In this document: piece after piece, positions 1 to 9,069 of the stretch | Layout of the letters: each line of letters begins with the position of its first letter | Numbering within the stretch: the stretch's first letter is position 1 | Assembly (NCBI GenBank): GCA_903953895.1 | Contig: CAJBLH010000050.1 | Location: 1 to 57,738, forward strand | Length of the DNA: 57,738 nt | From: an uncultured Desulfobacteraceae bacterium | Lineage (GTDB): Bacteria; Desulfobacterota; Desulfobacteria; Desulfobacterales; Desulfatirhabdiaceae | Direction: 5' to 3' | The notes under the pieces: generated by a model | Seen by the model: the letters and a program-made list of their open reading frames with translations, nothing else | The model's database searches: none | What the model was told of the DNA's origin: nothing | Program-made: the position numbers and the translations under genes

Positions 1-130
1 ATTTTGTCGAAAATTAAATGACTTGGCAGTAACTACACCGAGCGGTAAATTGCTTCAAATCGAAGTCGGCAGTTCGCCTTTCGGTTAATTTGAATGTCCA
101 AAAAAAATGTACTTTTTCGACTCAAATTAA
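1..130. mobile_element. Probable right end of a mobile element (IS-like)
   Basis: The first 130 bases do not continue the restriction gene that follows. They hold the end of another reading frame (stop at 86-88) and a short AT-rich tail. An 8-bp inverted match exists between 6-13 (GTCGAAAA) and 114-121 (TTTTCGAC). Restriction-gene homology begins immediately after the in-frame stop at 128-130. An insertion sequence interrupting res would give this picture. No transposase domain can be read from so short a piece, so the element type is unknown. Confidence 0.35.
2..88 (+). CDS. C-terminal fragment of an unknown protein, possibly a transposase
   Basis: An open frame enters from the left edge and ends at TAA 86-88. 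The 28 visible residues include LAVTTPSGKLLQIEVGSSPF, which reads like real protein. The stop lies about 40 bases before the point where res homology resumes, the usual distance between a transposase stop and the end of an insertion sequence. The family cannot be recognised from this fragment. Confidence 0.3.
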   Translation, partial: FCRKLNDLAVTTPSGKLLQIEVGSSPFG

Positions 131-208
131 CGAGGTCTGATCTATGAGGAGCTGGATGATTTTCAGTCGCGGAAACCGATTGATGTCATCAAGAGCAATC
201 ACCCGATC

Positions 209-2560
209 ATGATTCTCGATGAACCCCAGAAGCTGGAAGGTGCCAAAACATTCGATTCGCTCAAAGAATTTTCGCCGCTGGCAATCCTGCGCTATTCCGC
301 AACACATAAAACCGAACACAATAAAATCCACCGGCTGGATGCCCTGGATGCCTACAATCAGAAGTTGGTCAAGAAAATTGCGGTTCGCGGTATCACCGTC
401 AGAGGTCTGTCCGGCACCCATGCTTATCTTTATCTGGAGTCCATCCAGATATCTTCGGGTCCACCGGTTGCCCGTATCGAGTTTGAGGTGAAGCAACAGA
501 ACGGTATCAAACGGATGATGCGCAAATTCGGCAGGAATGACAACCTTTTTGACCTTTCAGGCGGGCTTTCCCAGTACAAGGGGTTTGTCATTGCCGATAT
601 CAATGCGGTTAACGATACGGTTACCTTCACCAATGGCGAGGTTCTGGAGGCAGGTGAGGCAACCGGTGATGTCAATGAAGCTTCCCTGCGACGCATTCAG
701 ATCCGTGAGGCGATAAAGGCGCATCTTGAAAAAGAGCAGAGCCTTTTTCCACTGGGGATCAAGGTGCTGTCACTCTTCTTTATTGACGAAGTCGCAAAAT
801 ACCGAAGATATGACGAGGGTGTTGAACAACCCGGTGAATATGCCCGAATGTTCGAAGAAGAGTATCAGGATGCAAAAAATGACATGCTGTTGTTACTGGA
901 ACCTCCCTATCGCAAATACCTTAACGGGATTAAGACAGAGAAGACCCACAACGGTTACTTCTCCATCGACAAGAAAAGCAATCGGCTTGTTGATCCAACC
1001 GTACGTTCAAGGAGTACGGAGGCGGATGATGTGGATGCTTACGACCTCATACTGAAGGATAAAGAGCGACTGCTCTCCCTGGATGAGCCGGTACGCTTCA
1101 TATTTTCCCATTCCGCTCTGAGTGAAGGATGGGATAATCCCAACGTCTTTGTCATCTGTACGTTGAAGCACAGCGACAGCAGTATCCGCAAACGTCAGGA
1201 AGTGGGACGAGGCCTGCGTCTCTGTGTCAATCAGGCGGGTGATCGAATCGACAGCGGGGCCAATGTCCATGACATCAATCTTCTGACCGTTGTCGCCAGT
1301 GAGAGCTATAAGGATTTTACGGCAGGCCTTCAGAAAGAAATATCCGATTCTCTTTCCGACCGACCGCGTAAGGCCGATGAAGCATACTTTACTGGAAAAA
1401 TCCTCATGACAACGGAAGGAGAGGTGAAGGTGACACCTCTGATCGCCAGGCAGATTTACCGATACCTTGTAAAAAATGATTACACGGACGATAACGATGG
1501 CATTACCGCTGCCTATCATGAAGCCAAAAAGAACGATTCCCTGGTGCCATTGCCTCCGGAGCTGGCGTCTTATGCTCCCCAGATAGCGCAGTTGATCGAT
1601 AGTGTATTCAGCGATGCCGCTTTACCCGGAATTGACGATGGCCGCAAAGCCAAGCCCAATCCGCTGAACAAAAATCTTGAAAAGGCCGAATTCAAGGCTC
1701 TTTGGGAAAAGATCAACCGTAAGGCCGCCTACACGGTTCATTTTGACACCCATGAATTGATCAACAAATGCGTGACTACCCTGGATAAAGAATTACGGGT
1801 TACCAAGCTTCAATATACCGTCCAACGTGGTGAACAGAGCGATTCCATCTCATACGACGAGATCAAAAATGGTCAGAGCTTTGATATCAAAGAAAACGCA
1901 ACGGGATTTATGAAAAGTTCCGTTCATTCCGCCGTCAAATACGACCTGATCGGCAAAATTGCTGAAGATACCCAATTGACCCGCAGCACTGCCGCCGAAA
2001 TACTAAAAGGCATTGACGAAACAGTTTTCTTACAGTATCGCCAGAATCCGGAAGACTTCATGATCAAGTCGTCCAGAATTATCAACGAGCAGAAAGCGAC
2101 AATGGTAGTTGAGCATCTGACCTATAGCCCTGTGGATGACAGGCATCAGCTTCATGACATATTTACTGTGGACAAGCAGCAGGATTTCAGCCGGGCAATA
2201 AAGACAGAGTACCATGTTTATGATTATGTCTTCACCGATTCCAAGACCGAAAAGGCATTTGTGAAGGAGCTTGACAAGAGTACTGAAGTGGTTGTTTATG
2301 CCAAGCTCCCAAAGGGTTTCTTCATCCCGACGCCGGTCGGCAACTATAATCCGGACTGGGCCATCGTTTTCAAGGAAGAAACGGTCAAACACATCTATTT
2401 TGTCGCCGAAACCAAAGGCACCCTGTCTTCCATGGAGCTAAGGAAAATTGAGGAATGCAAAATCAACTGCGCTCAAAAATTCTTCGCTGGTATCACCACC
2501 GATCAGGTCAAATATGATGTCGTCAGCGATTATGCACAGTTGATGGATATTGTGAAGTGA
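209..2560 (+). CDS. Type III restriction enzyme Res subunit, 5'-truncated
   Basis: This is the C-terminal two thirds of a type III restriction endonuclease, the ATP-dependent translocase/nuclease that works with a Mod methyltransferase. Counting from the ATG at 209, motif II is DEPQ (residues 4-7), motif III is SATH (30-33), and motif VI is [10 protein letters not shown] from R329. A PD-(D/E)xK nuclease closes the protein (NPDW with D716, then ETK with E734 and K736). In-frame homologous codons ([18 protein letters not shown]) extend upstream to about 131, where a stop at 128-130 cuts them off. The Walker A motif and roughly 200 residues are missing, so the product cannot hydrolyse ATP. No mod gene is visible. 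It is best regarded as a disrupted pseudogene. Confidence 0.85.
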   Translation: MILDEPQKLEGAKTFDSLKEFSPLAILRYSATHKTEHNKIHRLDALDAYNQKLVKKIAVRGITVRGLSGTHAYLYLESIQISSGPPVARIEFEVKQQNGIKRMMRKFGRNDNLFDLSGGLSQYKGFVIADINAVNDTVTFTNGEVLEAGEATGDVNEASLRRIQIREAIKAHLEKEQSLFPLGIKVLSLFFIDEVAKYRRYDEGVEQPGEYARMFEEEYQDAKNDMLLLLEPPYRKYLNGIKTEKTHNGYFSIDKKSNRLVDPTVRSRSTEADDVDAYDLILKDKERLLSLDEPVRFIFSHSALSEGWDNPNVFVICTLKHSDSSIRKRQEVGRGLRLCVNQAGDRIDSGANVHDINLLTVVASESYKDFTAGLQKEISDSLSDRPRKADEAYFTGKILMTTEGEVKVTPLIARQIYRYLVKNDYTDDNDGITAAYHEAKKNDSLVPLPPELASYAPQIAQLIDSVFSDAALPGIDDGRKAKPNPLNKNLEKAEFKALWEKINRKAAYTVHFDTHELINKCVTTLDKELRVTKLQYTVQRGEQSDSISYDEIKNGQSFDIKENATGFMKSSVHSAVKYDLIGKIAEDTQLTRSTAAEILKGIDETVFLQYRQNPEDFMIKSSRIINEQKATMVVEHLTYSPVDDRHQLHDIFTVDKQQDFSRAIKTEYHVYDYVFTDSKTEKAFVKELDKSTEVVVYAKLPKGFFIPTPVGNYNPDWAIVFKEETVKHIYFVAETKGTLSSMELRKIEECKINCAQKFFAGITTDQVKYDVVSDYAQLMDIVK

Positions 2561-2608
2561 GGAGAAACATACGAAGTCTTAATCGACTGATACCCATTTT
2601 CAATTTTT

Positions 2609-3031
2609 CTAAGAAACAGTTGCCGTGTCGAGCTTCAACGTAATCTTATTCCCTGAAAAAAATGTTTGATAATTGAGAATATAGTTCCTCATATGGGGGT
2701 AATCCTGATTCTTACGCTCAATCAATACATCAATATCTTCCGACAATGATGCTATGTCTCTGGCGCTAAGCTGTTCTGGAAGCGCATCAAGAAATATCCC
2801 TTGAACATCGACTTGTTCATCTTTCGGGGAAAGTGAGATATTCCATGCCATCGCCGCCAAAGTGATCATTCCCTGAGTAAGCTGAGACACTCTCCATCGA
2901 CTTATTAACGATTCACCCAACCTTAAAACTGCTTCAGAAGTCTGTATGTTAGACTTTGATAATTGATCAAGTATCTTCTTGATTGTTTTCGCTTTTTGTT
3001 TTCGAGGCTTTTTTGTTTTACTTTTCGTCAT
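2609..3031 (-). CDS. Hypothetical protein with lysine-rich N-terminus
   Basis: An unrecognised protein of 140 residues. The start at 3031 is chosen because AGGTGAGG (3038-3045 on the plus strand as CCTCACCT) sits six bases in front of it; a longer frame from 3067 lacks such a site. The N-terminus is very basic (MTKSKTKKPRKQKAKTIKK), followed by predicted helices (IKKILDQLSKSNIQTSEAVL). There is no signal peptide or membrane segment. It is read convergently toward the res remnant and may be cargo of the same accessory region. No function is assigned. Confidence 0.55.
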   Translation of the reverse strand: MTKSKTKKPRKQKAKTIKKILDQLSKSNIQTSEAVLRLGESLISRWRVSQLTQGMITLAAMAWNISLSPKDEQVDVQGIFLDALPEQLSARDIASLSEDIDVLIERKNQDYPHMRNYILNYQTFFSGNKITLKLDTATVS

Positions 3032-3076
3032 ACTTTTCCTCACCTGCATTGACACATAATATTCCAAATTGAATTC

Positions 3077-3541
3077 TTAATTCGATACACAATACCCGCT
3101 GGAACCGCCCAGGTGATAGCCTTGGGGACATGTATTTCCGATCTTTCGTTTGTCAGAGCGATATTCCACTTTCAATAGCTCTGCACTTGAAAAGATCGCC
3201 ATATCTGGAGAACCTGGAGATTTGGCGCCCTTCGAAAACCTTCTTTCATATGTTCTGAAATCAGAGGGTTCAGAGATCAATTGCCATTTCGTTTCCTGGA
3301 GTCTGGACTGAAGGCTCGTCCAAAAATTTTCTTTGTTCACAGATGTAGTATATTTAAATACAACTGCATCAATGTCCATATTTCTATAGACGCCAGTAAT
3401 TTTAATTGGTTCTATAATGACTGGTTTGTTGTCGCCCCATTTTCTAATGATATCTTCGGATGGAATATCTCCCATTGACAACAGGGTGCAGCCAAGCATT
3501 CCAGTCATAATACAAAATAGAGGTAGCACAATCCTTTTCAT
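3077..3541 (-). CDS. Putative lipoprotein
   Basis: A small exported protein of unknown function. From the ATG at 3541 it begins MKRIVLPLFCIMTGMLGC: two basic residues, a hydrophobic stretch and a lipobox-like GMLGC with Cys18 as likely lipidation site. The mature part (about 137 residues) has no recognised domain; it ends with a Cys-Pro-x-Gly-Tyr motif (TCPQGYHLGGSSGYC), suggesting a small disulfide. A longer frame begins at 3565, but the signal peptide fits 3541 better. The gene lies just upstream of the 2609-3031 gene on the same strand and may be cotranscribed with it. Confidence 0.55.
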   Translation of the reverse strand: MKRIVLPLFCIMTGMLGCTLLSMGDIPSEDIIRKWGDNKPVIIEPIKITGVYRNMDIDAVVFKYTTSVNKENFWTSLQSRLQETKWQLISEPSDFRTYERRFSKGAKSPGSPDMAIFSSAELLKVEYRSDKRKIGNTCPQGYHLGGSSGYCVSN

Positions 3542-3800
3542 TTTAACCACTGGTGCTGATGTCATTGCTCAGTCTGAAATTATTGACATAGGCACGCTGG
3601 CTGCTTATAGATGAAATATATGGGCCGGATATCAAGACGGCCTTTGAATCCCTGTAATTTTGACCATGCATTGACAAGCATCAGGAACAGAGATGATATA
3701 CTTTTCCGATATTCAAGAAAAAGAAGATGGAAGCTTTATGGTACTTGATATCCAGATAAACACGGAAAGCATTCACCCAACAAAAAAATATAATGCAACG

Positions 3801-4259
3801 CTATCCTGAATCGAGAATACTACAATTTGCTCCCATTTCCTTACACACCCGCATCACTCCGGACAGCACCAGAGATGTGGTGCTGTCTTGACCTGACACC
3901 ACTGAAACGATAAGAAGGTGGACGATATTGTCGTTCACCTGTGATATTTTTATCCCTGCCGAATGAGTACCATCGGTAAAGTCGATAATGCGTTCTGCGG
4001 AATCTTGCCGGGTGATATGATATTTGGATGTTGACTCGATCGCTTTCACTGCCGTGCTGTAAACCTTATCTATTTTTCCTTTGATTACAACTGTGGCAAG
4101 ATCATAACCAGGTGCATCACCGGTGCGAGGCTGGGTCATTCGCTCGATCTTTCCAATTGCTTTGCGCCCCACAAAAACCCACGGGGCACTGGCTCCAGAT
4201 GTTACTATCAGAACAAGGATTGCCATAACAATAATGACGAGTCGTTTATAACGGTTCAT
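3801..4259 (-). CDS. Hypothetical secreted or membrane-anchored protein
   Basis: An unrecognised protein of 152 residues. Residues 6-25 (RLVIIVMAILVLIVTSGASA) form a signal peptide or N-terminal anchor. The rest alternates beta-like and helical segments (VYSTAVKAIESTSKYHITRQDSAERIIDFTD and so on), resembling small periplasmic proteins of the DUF3568 kind, but this is only an impression of fold. An AAGAGG Shine-Dalgarno lies about 11 bases before the ATG. It lies upstream of the lipoprotein gene on the same strand, separated by about 260 bases with no recognisable feature. Confidence 0.5.
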   Translation of the reverse strand: MNRYKRLVIIVMAILVLIVTSGASAPWVFVGRKAIGKIERMTQPRTGDAPGYDLATVVIKGKIDKVYSTAVKAIESTSKYHITRQDSAERIIDFTDGTHSAGIKISQVNDNIVHLLIVSVVSGQDSTTSLVLSGVMRVCKEMGANCSILDSG

Positions 4260-4723
4260 TTTGAATACATCCTCTTGAATATAAATGAGTTTCTCTTCTT
4301 TATAAACATCGTCATGTCAAGTCAATAACAATGTTTTCAATGAGAAGATATTTTACCATTGATAACGACCTGATTTGGAGTCTGTGGGCAGATTCAAATT
4401 GACAACATCAATGGGAATGAAATAGAAATGGGGCGAATCGAATATGATCCATAGGAGCTAAGATGTTCAGGTATTGTAAAGGGCATGCTGATGCACTCGT
4501 TTACCGGCCACCATCATACGACAGTGCTTCTTCAAGTTCGGGATATGGAATAACAAGTCAAGTATATTTACCCAGAATCATTTGACTGCACGAAAACCTG
4601 AGCTGAATAGAAATAGGACAAGTTGTTTTCATAAATCAAATCGTTTGAAGCCATTGCATTTGAATAATCATAAGGCGGAAGTAAACATTTTGAAAGCATC
4701 TCATATACCAGACCCGAGAGATA
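4260..4723. other. Intergenic stretch without a clear gene
   Basis: AT-rich sequence between two divergently read genes. The only item worth noting is a 40-codon frame on the plus strand (ATG 4463 to TGA 4585) preceded by AGGAG at 4453-4457. It has no homology I recognise and a poor amino-acid composition, so it is not called as a gene. No terminator, RNA or repeat was seen. Confidence 0.4.
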
Positions 4724-5956
4724 ATGGAGGACTCCCGCTTGTTTAAGCGTGCGCTTCGTTCTCGTAATTACCGCCTTTTTGTTCTTGGTCAAGGTACTTC
4801 TCTTATCGGTACATGGATGCAGCAGGTTGCAATGAGCTGGTTGGTTTACCGGTTGACTGGTTCAGCCATGCTCCTTGGAATTATTGGGTTCACCAGCCAG
4901 GTTCCAAGTTTTTTTCTTGCACCGATAGCCGGTGTTTTTGCTGATCGCTGGGATAAACGTCGCCTTCTTTTTGCAACGCAGTCTTTGGCTCTTATACAGG
5001 CTGCTATTTTGGCGATTCTTGTTCTTTTCGGGCTGATTCAGATTTGGCATCTCATTATATTGAGCCTTCTTCATGGTACCATCAATGCATTTGATATTCC
5101 CATACGGCAATCTTTTGTTATCCAGATGGTTGATAATAAAGCAGACCTGAGCAATGCCATCGCAATAAATTCATCAATCGTACATGCTACAAGACTTATT
5201 GGGCCGACAATTGCCGGAATATTTGTGGCATCTTTTGGTGAAGGAGTTTGTTTTGCGGTCAACAGCGCCAGTTATCTGGCTGTTATTTTGGCTCTGGCAG
5301 CGATGAATCTGTCTCCTTATGAGATACCTAAGCAAAGTCATCAAGTATTGCATGAACTCTTTGAAGGGATTAGATACTCATTCGGGTCTAAACCGATTCG
5401 ATTTGTCATTCTTCTTCTTGCTTTATTCAGCCTGGTGGGAATGCCATACTCGATCTTGATACCCGTCTTTGCCAAAGAAATACTTCACGGAGATTCTCAT
5501 ACTTATGGTTTTTTAATGACCGCTACCGGTTGTGGTGCATTTTTCGGTGCAATTTATTTGGCGATCAGAAAAAGCGTTCTTGGACTTGGGTCGGTTGTTG
5601 TCCGTGCTCCAATTATTTTCGGAATCGGGATCATTGTATTTTCGATATCAGATATTTTCATACTGTCGATGATTTCACTCGTTCTGGCTGGATTTGGCGC
5701 TATGACTCTGGTGGCTTCTTGCAATACCATTCTTCAAACCATTGTTGAGGAAAATATGCGGGGGCGTGTGATGAGCTTTTTTACAATGGCTTTTATCGGC
5801 ATGTCACCATTTGGAAGTCTTATTGCTGGGGCATTGGCCGGAAGAATCGGTGTAAAGGAAACCGTCATTATTGGCGGTATTTGCTGCCTGATGACTAGCT
5901 TCATTTTCTTAAGGCAGCTTCCATTACTACGTGATGTAATCAATTTACATCAATAA
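4724..5956 (+). CDS. MFS transporter, DHA3/EntS-like exporter
   Basis: A 410-residue major facilitator superfamily exporter with 12 hydrophobic segments. The N-terminus (LFKRALRSRNYRLFVLGQGTSLIGTWMQQVA) is typical of the drug:proton antiporter-3 branch, which includes the enterobactin exporter EntS and macrolide exporters. The loop motif FADRWDKRRLL (between helices 2 and 3) is the MFS signature A. Substrate is unknown. The gene stands alone: no siderophore or antibiotic genes are nearby. GAGAG lies just ahead of the ATG. The AT-rich third codon positions differ from the neighbouring pta, which could mean a different origin. Confidence 0.85.
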   Translation: MEDSRLFKRALRSRNYRLFVLGQGTSLIGTWMQQVAMSWLVYRLTGSAMLLGIIGFTSQVPSFFLAPIAGVFADRWDKRRLLFATQSLALIQAAILAILVLFGLIQIWHLIILSLLHGTINAFDIPIRQSFVIQMVDNKADLSNAIAINSSIVHATRLIGPTIAGIFVASFGEGVCFAVNSASYLAVILALAAMNLSPYEIPKQSHQVLHELFEGIRYSFGSKPIRFVILLLALFSLVGMPYSILIPVFAKEILHGDSHTYGFLMTATGCGAFFGAIYLAIRKSVLGLGSVVVRAPIIFGIGIIVFSISDIFILSMISLVLAGFGAMTLVASCNTILQTIVEENMRGRVMSFFTMAFIGMSPFGSLIAGALAGRIGVKETVIIGGICCLMTSFIFLRQLPLLRDVINLHQ

Positions 5957-6173
5957 GGGTATCGTAAAAGAAGATGTAGGCTGATTTTTATCTATTTCTG
6001 TATGGAACTGAAAATCCGATAAGCGAGCTTTCAAACTTTACTGGGGGAACAAATTGAACAAACTGGAACTGTAATCTTAAACTCGACTCAAAATTGTCTT
6101 GGCAGAGCGGTACACTTCAGTATCAATTGTTCCAACAAGGTTTTGCCGAAATGTTGTTTATTAAGGAGGTCGT

Positions 6174-8369
6174 ATGCCAGTTGTTGATTCTGAAAGTTTC
6201 TCTCAAATGTCTGACAGATCCGAAGCAGACGGTGGTCCGGACATTGCCGAAGACGAAACTGGACAGGGCAACCCGTTTAAGTCAACCAGCATTTATATTA
6301 CGGGGATGGGGCCGGGGAGTGGGAAAACAGTGGTTGTCCTTGGGGTGATGGAGCTACTGGCGCGGAACGGTCGGAAACTGGGCTTCTTTCGTCCCATGGT
6401 CGAAGAAGGGGCAATCACCGATCACCTGATAGCTCTGGTCACGAGCCGGTACGCCATCACGGCTCCCTGCGAGACCATGTTCGGTGTCACCAGAGCCTCA
6501 GCGCGGGACTTGATTTCAAGAAACAAGGAGGACGAATTGCGCAGTCAGATCCTCGAAAAATATCGGAATCTTGCTCAGGAATGCGAATTTGTCGTATGTG
6601 CGGGTACCGATTATAATACCATGCCCACGCCGCTGGAATTCGACTTCAATGTCGAAATCGCACGGAATCTGGGTTCACCGCTCATGCCCATTGTCGCAGG
6701 GCAGGGAAGGACTGTCGGGGAGATCGTGGATACCGTGCATGCCTTGTCTGAATCTCTGGAATCGAAGAAATGTGATGTTCTTTCCGTGATTGTCAACAGG
6801 GTTTCACCGGAGGATGTGGCGGCTGCCCGATTGCAGGTAGATGTACCACCCGGTATATCTCCTGTGTTCATCCTGCCGGAGAACCCACTCCTTGATAAAC
6901 CCACGGTCAGCGAGATCATGAAAGCGCTTGAAGGCGAAATGCTCCATGGAGACCCTCAGCGGCTGGACCGGGAGGTAGCTTATTACAAAGTGGCGGCAAT
7001 GGAACTGCCTAACTTTCTGGAGCATTTGGAAGAAGGCAGTCTGGTTATCACACCCGGCGATCGTGCGGATATCATGATCGGAACACTGGCGGCCGATGCG
7101 GCGACATCATATCCGGGGGTCTCCGCCATCATCCTGACCGGCGGCCTGAAGCCGGCGCCCCAGGTGCAGCGACTTCTGGAAGGCCTGAAACGTTCCCCGG
7201 TTCCTATCCTCTATGTGGGGGCCGACACCTTTGCGACGGCAACAACGGTCACCCAGGTACAGGCGGCTATCACCCCGGAGAATCATCGCAAAATCGCCGG
7301 AGCCCTCGGCGTATTCGAATCCAATATCGACTTGAATCGACTGGAGAGTCGCATCGCCGTCATGCGCTCTTCGCGCGTAACACCGCTGATGTTCCAGCAC
7401 AATCTCATGGGCAGAGCGCGAACGAAACGCAGATGCATCGTTCTGCCCGAAGGTACGGAGGAACGGATTCTCCGGGCTGCGGAAATCATCCGTCTGAGGG
7501 ATGTTGTGGACATTACGCTGCTGGGGGACCCTGGTGAGGTGGCTGAAAAGATTGCGGCCCTCGGATTGCCCCTTGCCGATGTGAAAATCATCGATCCGGC
7601 TACTTCTGAGCTTCGTGAAGATTTTGGAAAGGCCTATTTCGAAATCCGCAAACACAAGGGAATATCGCTCCAGATGGCCCTTGACGCCATGACCGACGTC
7701 AGCTACTTCGGAACCATGATGGTCCACCGCGGGATTGCCGACGGCATGGTCTCCGGGGCGGTACATACGACGCAGCACACGATCCGCCCGGCCCTCGAGT
7801 TTGTCAGGACGAGACCGGGCTGTTCGATTGTTTCGAGTGTTCTTTTCATGTGTCTCCCGGACCGGGTTCTGGTGTATGGCGATTGTGCGATCAACCCGGA
7901 TCCAAATGCCGAACAACTGGCGCACATCGCTATCAGCTCTGCGGATACGGCCCAAAGTTTCGGGATCGAGCCACGTGTTGCGATGCTGTCGTATTCGACA
8001 GGAGAATCCGGCAAGGGAGCCGATGTCGACAAGGTTAAGGAAGCCACCCGGCTTGTAAAACAGCTTCGCCCGGATCTGAAACTCGAGGGACCCATTCAGT
8101 ACGATGCCGCCATTGATCCGGATGTCGCCAAAGTAAAACTGCCCGGCAGTGAAGTGGCCGGCCATGCGACTGTTTTCATCTTCCCTGATCTGAACGCCGG
8201 CAACAATGCCTACAAGGCGGTGCAGCGTGCGGCCAACGCTGTTGCCATAGGGCCGGTGCTGCAGGGTCTCAATAAACCGGTCAATGATCTGAGCCGTGGA
8301 TGCACGGTTCCCGACATTGTCAACACCATCGCGATTACTGCGATTCAGTCTCAGATGGATGGAGGTTGA
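6174..8369 (+). CDS. pta: Phosphate acetyltransferase, long form
   Basis: Interconverts acetyl-CoA and acetyl phosphate in the cytoplasm. The 731-residue length matches the long bacterial Pta. It has an N-terminal CobB/BioD-like P-loop domain (GMGPGSGKT, residues 44-52), a central DRTGG domain (about 250-370), and a C-terminal PTA_PTB catalytic domain starting near FQHNLMGRARTKRRCIVLPEG. A near-perfect ribosome site (AAGGAGGT) stands three bases before the ATG. The usual partner ackA is not adjacent on either side; only a decayed unrelated gene follows. In sulfate reducers Pta links acetate activation or ATP gain to acetyl-CoA metabolism. Confidence 0.95.
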   Translation: MPVVDSESFSQMSDRSEADGGPDIAEDETGQGNPFKSTSIYITGMGPGSGKTVVVLGVMELLARNGRKLGFFRPMVEEGAITDHLIALVTSRYAITAPCETMFGVTRASARDLISRNKEDELRSQILEKYRNLAQECEFVVCAGTDYNTMPTPLEFDFNVEIARNLGSPLMPIVAGQGRTVGEIVDTVHALSESLESKKCDVLSVIVNRVSPEDVAAARLQVDVPPGISPVFILPENPLLDKPTVSEIMKALEGEMLHGDPQRLDREVAYYKVAAMELPNFLEHLEEGSLVITPGDRADIMIGTLAADAATSYPGVSAIILTGGLKPAPQVQRLLEGLKRSPVPILYVGADTFATATTVTQVQAAITPENHRKIAGALGVFESNIDLNRLESRIAVMRSSRVTPLMFQHNLMGRARTKRRCIVLPEGTEERILRAAEIIRLRDVVDITLLGDPGEVAEKIAALGLPLADVKIIDPATSELREDFGKAYFEIRKHKGISLQMALDAMTDVSYFGTMMVHRGIADGMVSGAVHTTQHTIRPALEFVRTRPGCSIVSSVLFMCLPDRVLVYGDCAINPDPNAEQLAHIAISSADTAQSFGIEPRVAMLSYSTGESGKGADVDKVKEATRLVKQLRPDLKLEGPIQYDAAIDPDVAKVKLPGSEVAGHATVFIFPDLNAGNNAYKAVQRAANAVAIGPVLQGLNKPVNDLSRGCTVPDIVNTIAITAIQSQMDGG

Positions 8370-8420
8370 ATCGATATACACCTGTTTTTTCCGATTTAAG
8401 CTCGGGCTGACCGATTATGA

Positions 8421-8963
8421 GCTAAAAACGGCGCCGCTGACACTCACCCGAAGCAGTCGTTGCAGAATGGTACGGTTCATGTGACCCTTACCCTGACACC
8501 CATGCCATCAGGTCAAATACTCAACAAAGATCAGGTTGAAATTCCGCTTCACCTTCTTAACCGGGATGGCTGACCAAGATACAATCATGTCACCAAGCCT
8601 GGTGCGAACCTTACATCAATGATACTCAGGCGCTCAAAGAGCAGTTGATGGACGAACTTGATGCGGCCAAAGCCGATGTCATTGCATTTGTACGTCGGCC
8701 TCAGGACTTGGATGCATGGTACATGGACTATTTTCGTCATGTACTCAAGAATTTGAATTTCAGTTGAGGGTTGGCACAACAAGCCTTTGCAGGAAGCCCT
8801 GGATTCCTTGATTGGGGATACGGATAAAGAAACACGGGCAGCCATAAAGGCCAGGGCTGAAAAAGTATGTTATGGATCATTCCTGGTTATCGGCTTGCCC
8901 ATGACCACATCGGAGTATAATGCCGACAACCCATCGGGCACCCCTGCTCTATGCATTGCTTGA
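8421..8963 (+). pseudogene. Decayed gene of unknown identity, three coding-like fragments
   Basis: The 700 bases after pta contain no intact gene, but three stretches read like protein in successive frames: 8421-8573 (ends LTLTPMPSGQILNKDQVEI then HLLNRDG), about 8573-8767 (includes HQAWCEPYINDTQALKEQL, then a helical region), and 8763-8963 (includes HNKPLQEALDSLIGDTDKET). Fragments 1 to 2 and 2 to 3 are joined by frame changes, as expected if one gene acquired two or more frameshifts. No start codon or ribosome site survives. The family is not recognised and it does not resemble acetate kinase. Confidence 0.4.
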
Positions 8964-9007
8964 CCTGTTTCTCCAGCGGCGGGGTGCGACAATGCGGGAA
9001 GATTGTA

Positions 9008-9037
9008 AGGGGCTGTATACAGGCGCAGACAGCCCCT
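9008..9037. terminator. Hairpin downstream of the BACON/VWA gene
   Basis: AGGGGCTGT (9008-9016) and ACAGCCCCT (9029-9037) form a 9-bp perfect stem with a 12-base loop, about 30 bases beyond the stop codon of the minus-strand repeat protein. There is no clear T tract, so it is a weak terminator candidate or an mRNA 3' stabiliser. Confidence 0.35.
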
Positions 9038-9069
9038 CTTGAGCCAGGTTAACGGTTTAATGCATACCC

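Noticed and set aside
2609-4259. The three small genes as an anti-phage system beside the restriction gene
   Set aside because: No defence-related domain can be seen; two of them are exported proteins.
7107-8381. A 424-codon minus-strand frame across pta
   Set aside because: Antisense to the well-supported catalytic domain of Pta and with no recognisable protein features.
8771-8794. Sigma-54-like TTGGCAC ... TTTGCA
   Set aside because: Spacing between the two boxes is several bases too long and it lies inside the decayed gene with no target gene downstream on that strand.
9008-9037. Strong Rho-independent terminator
   Set aside because: The stem is good but no T tract follows on either strand, so it is kept only as a weak hairpin call.
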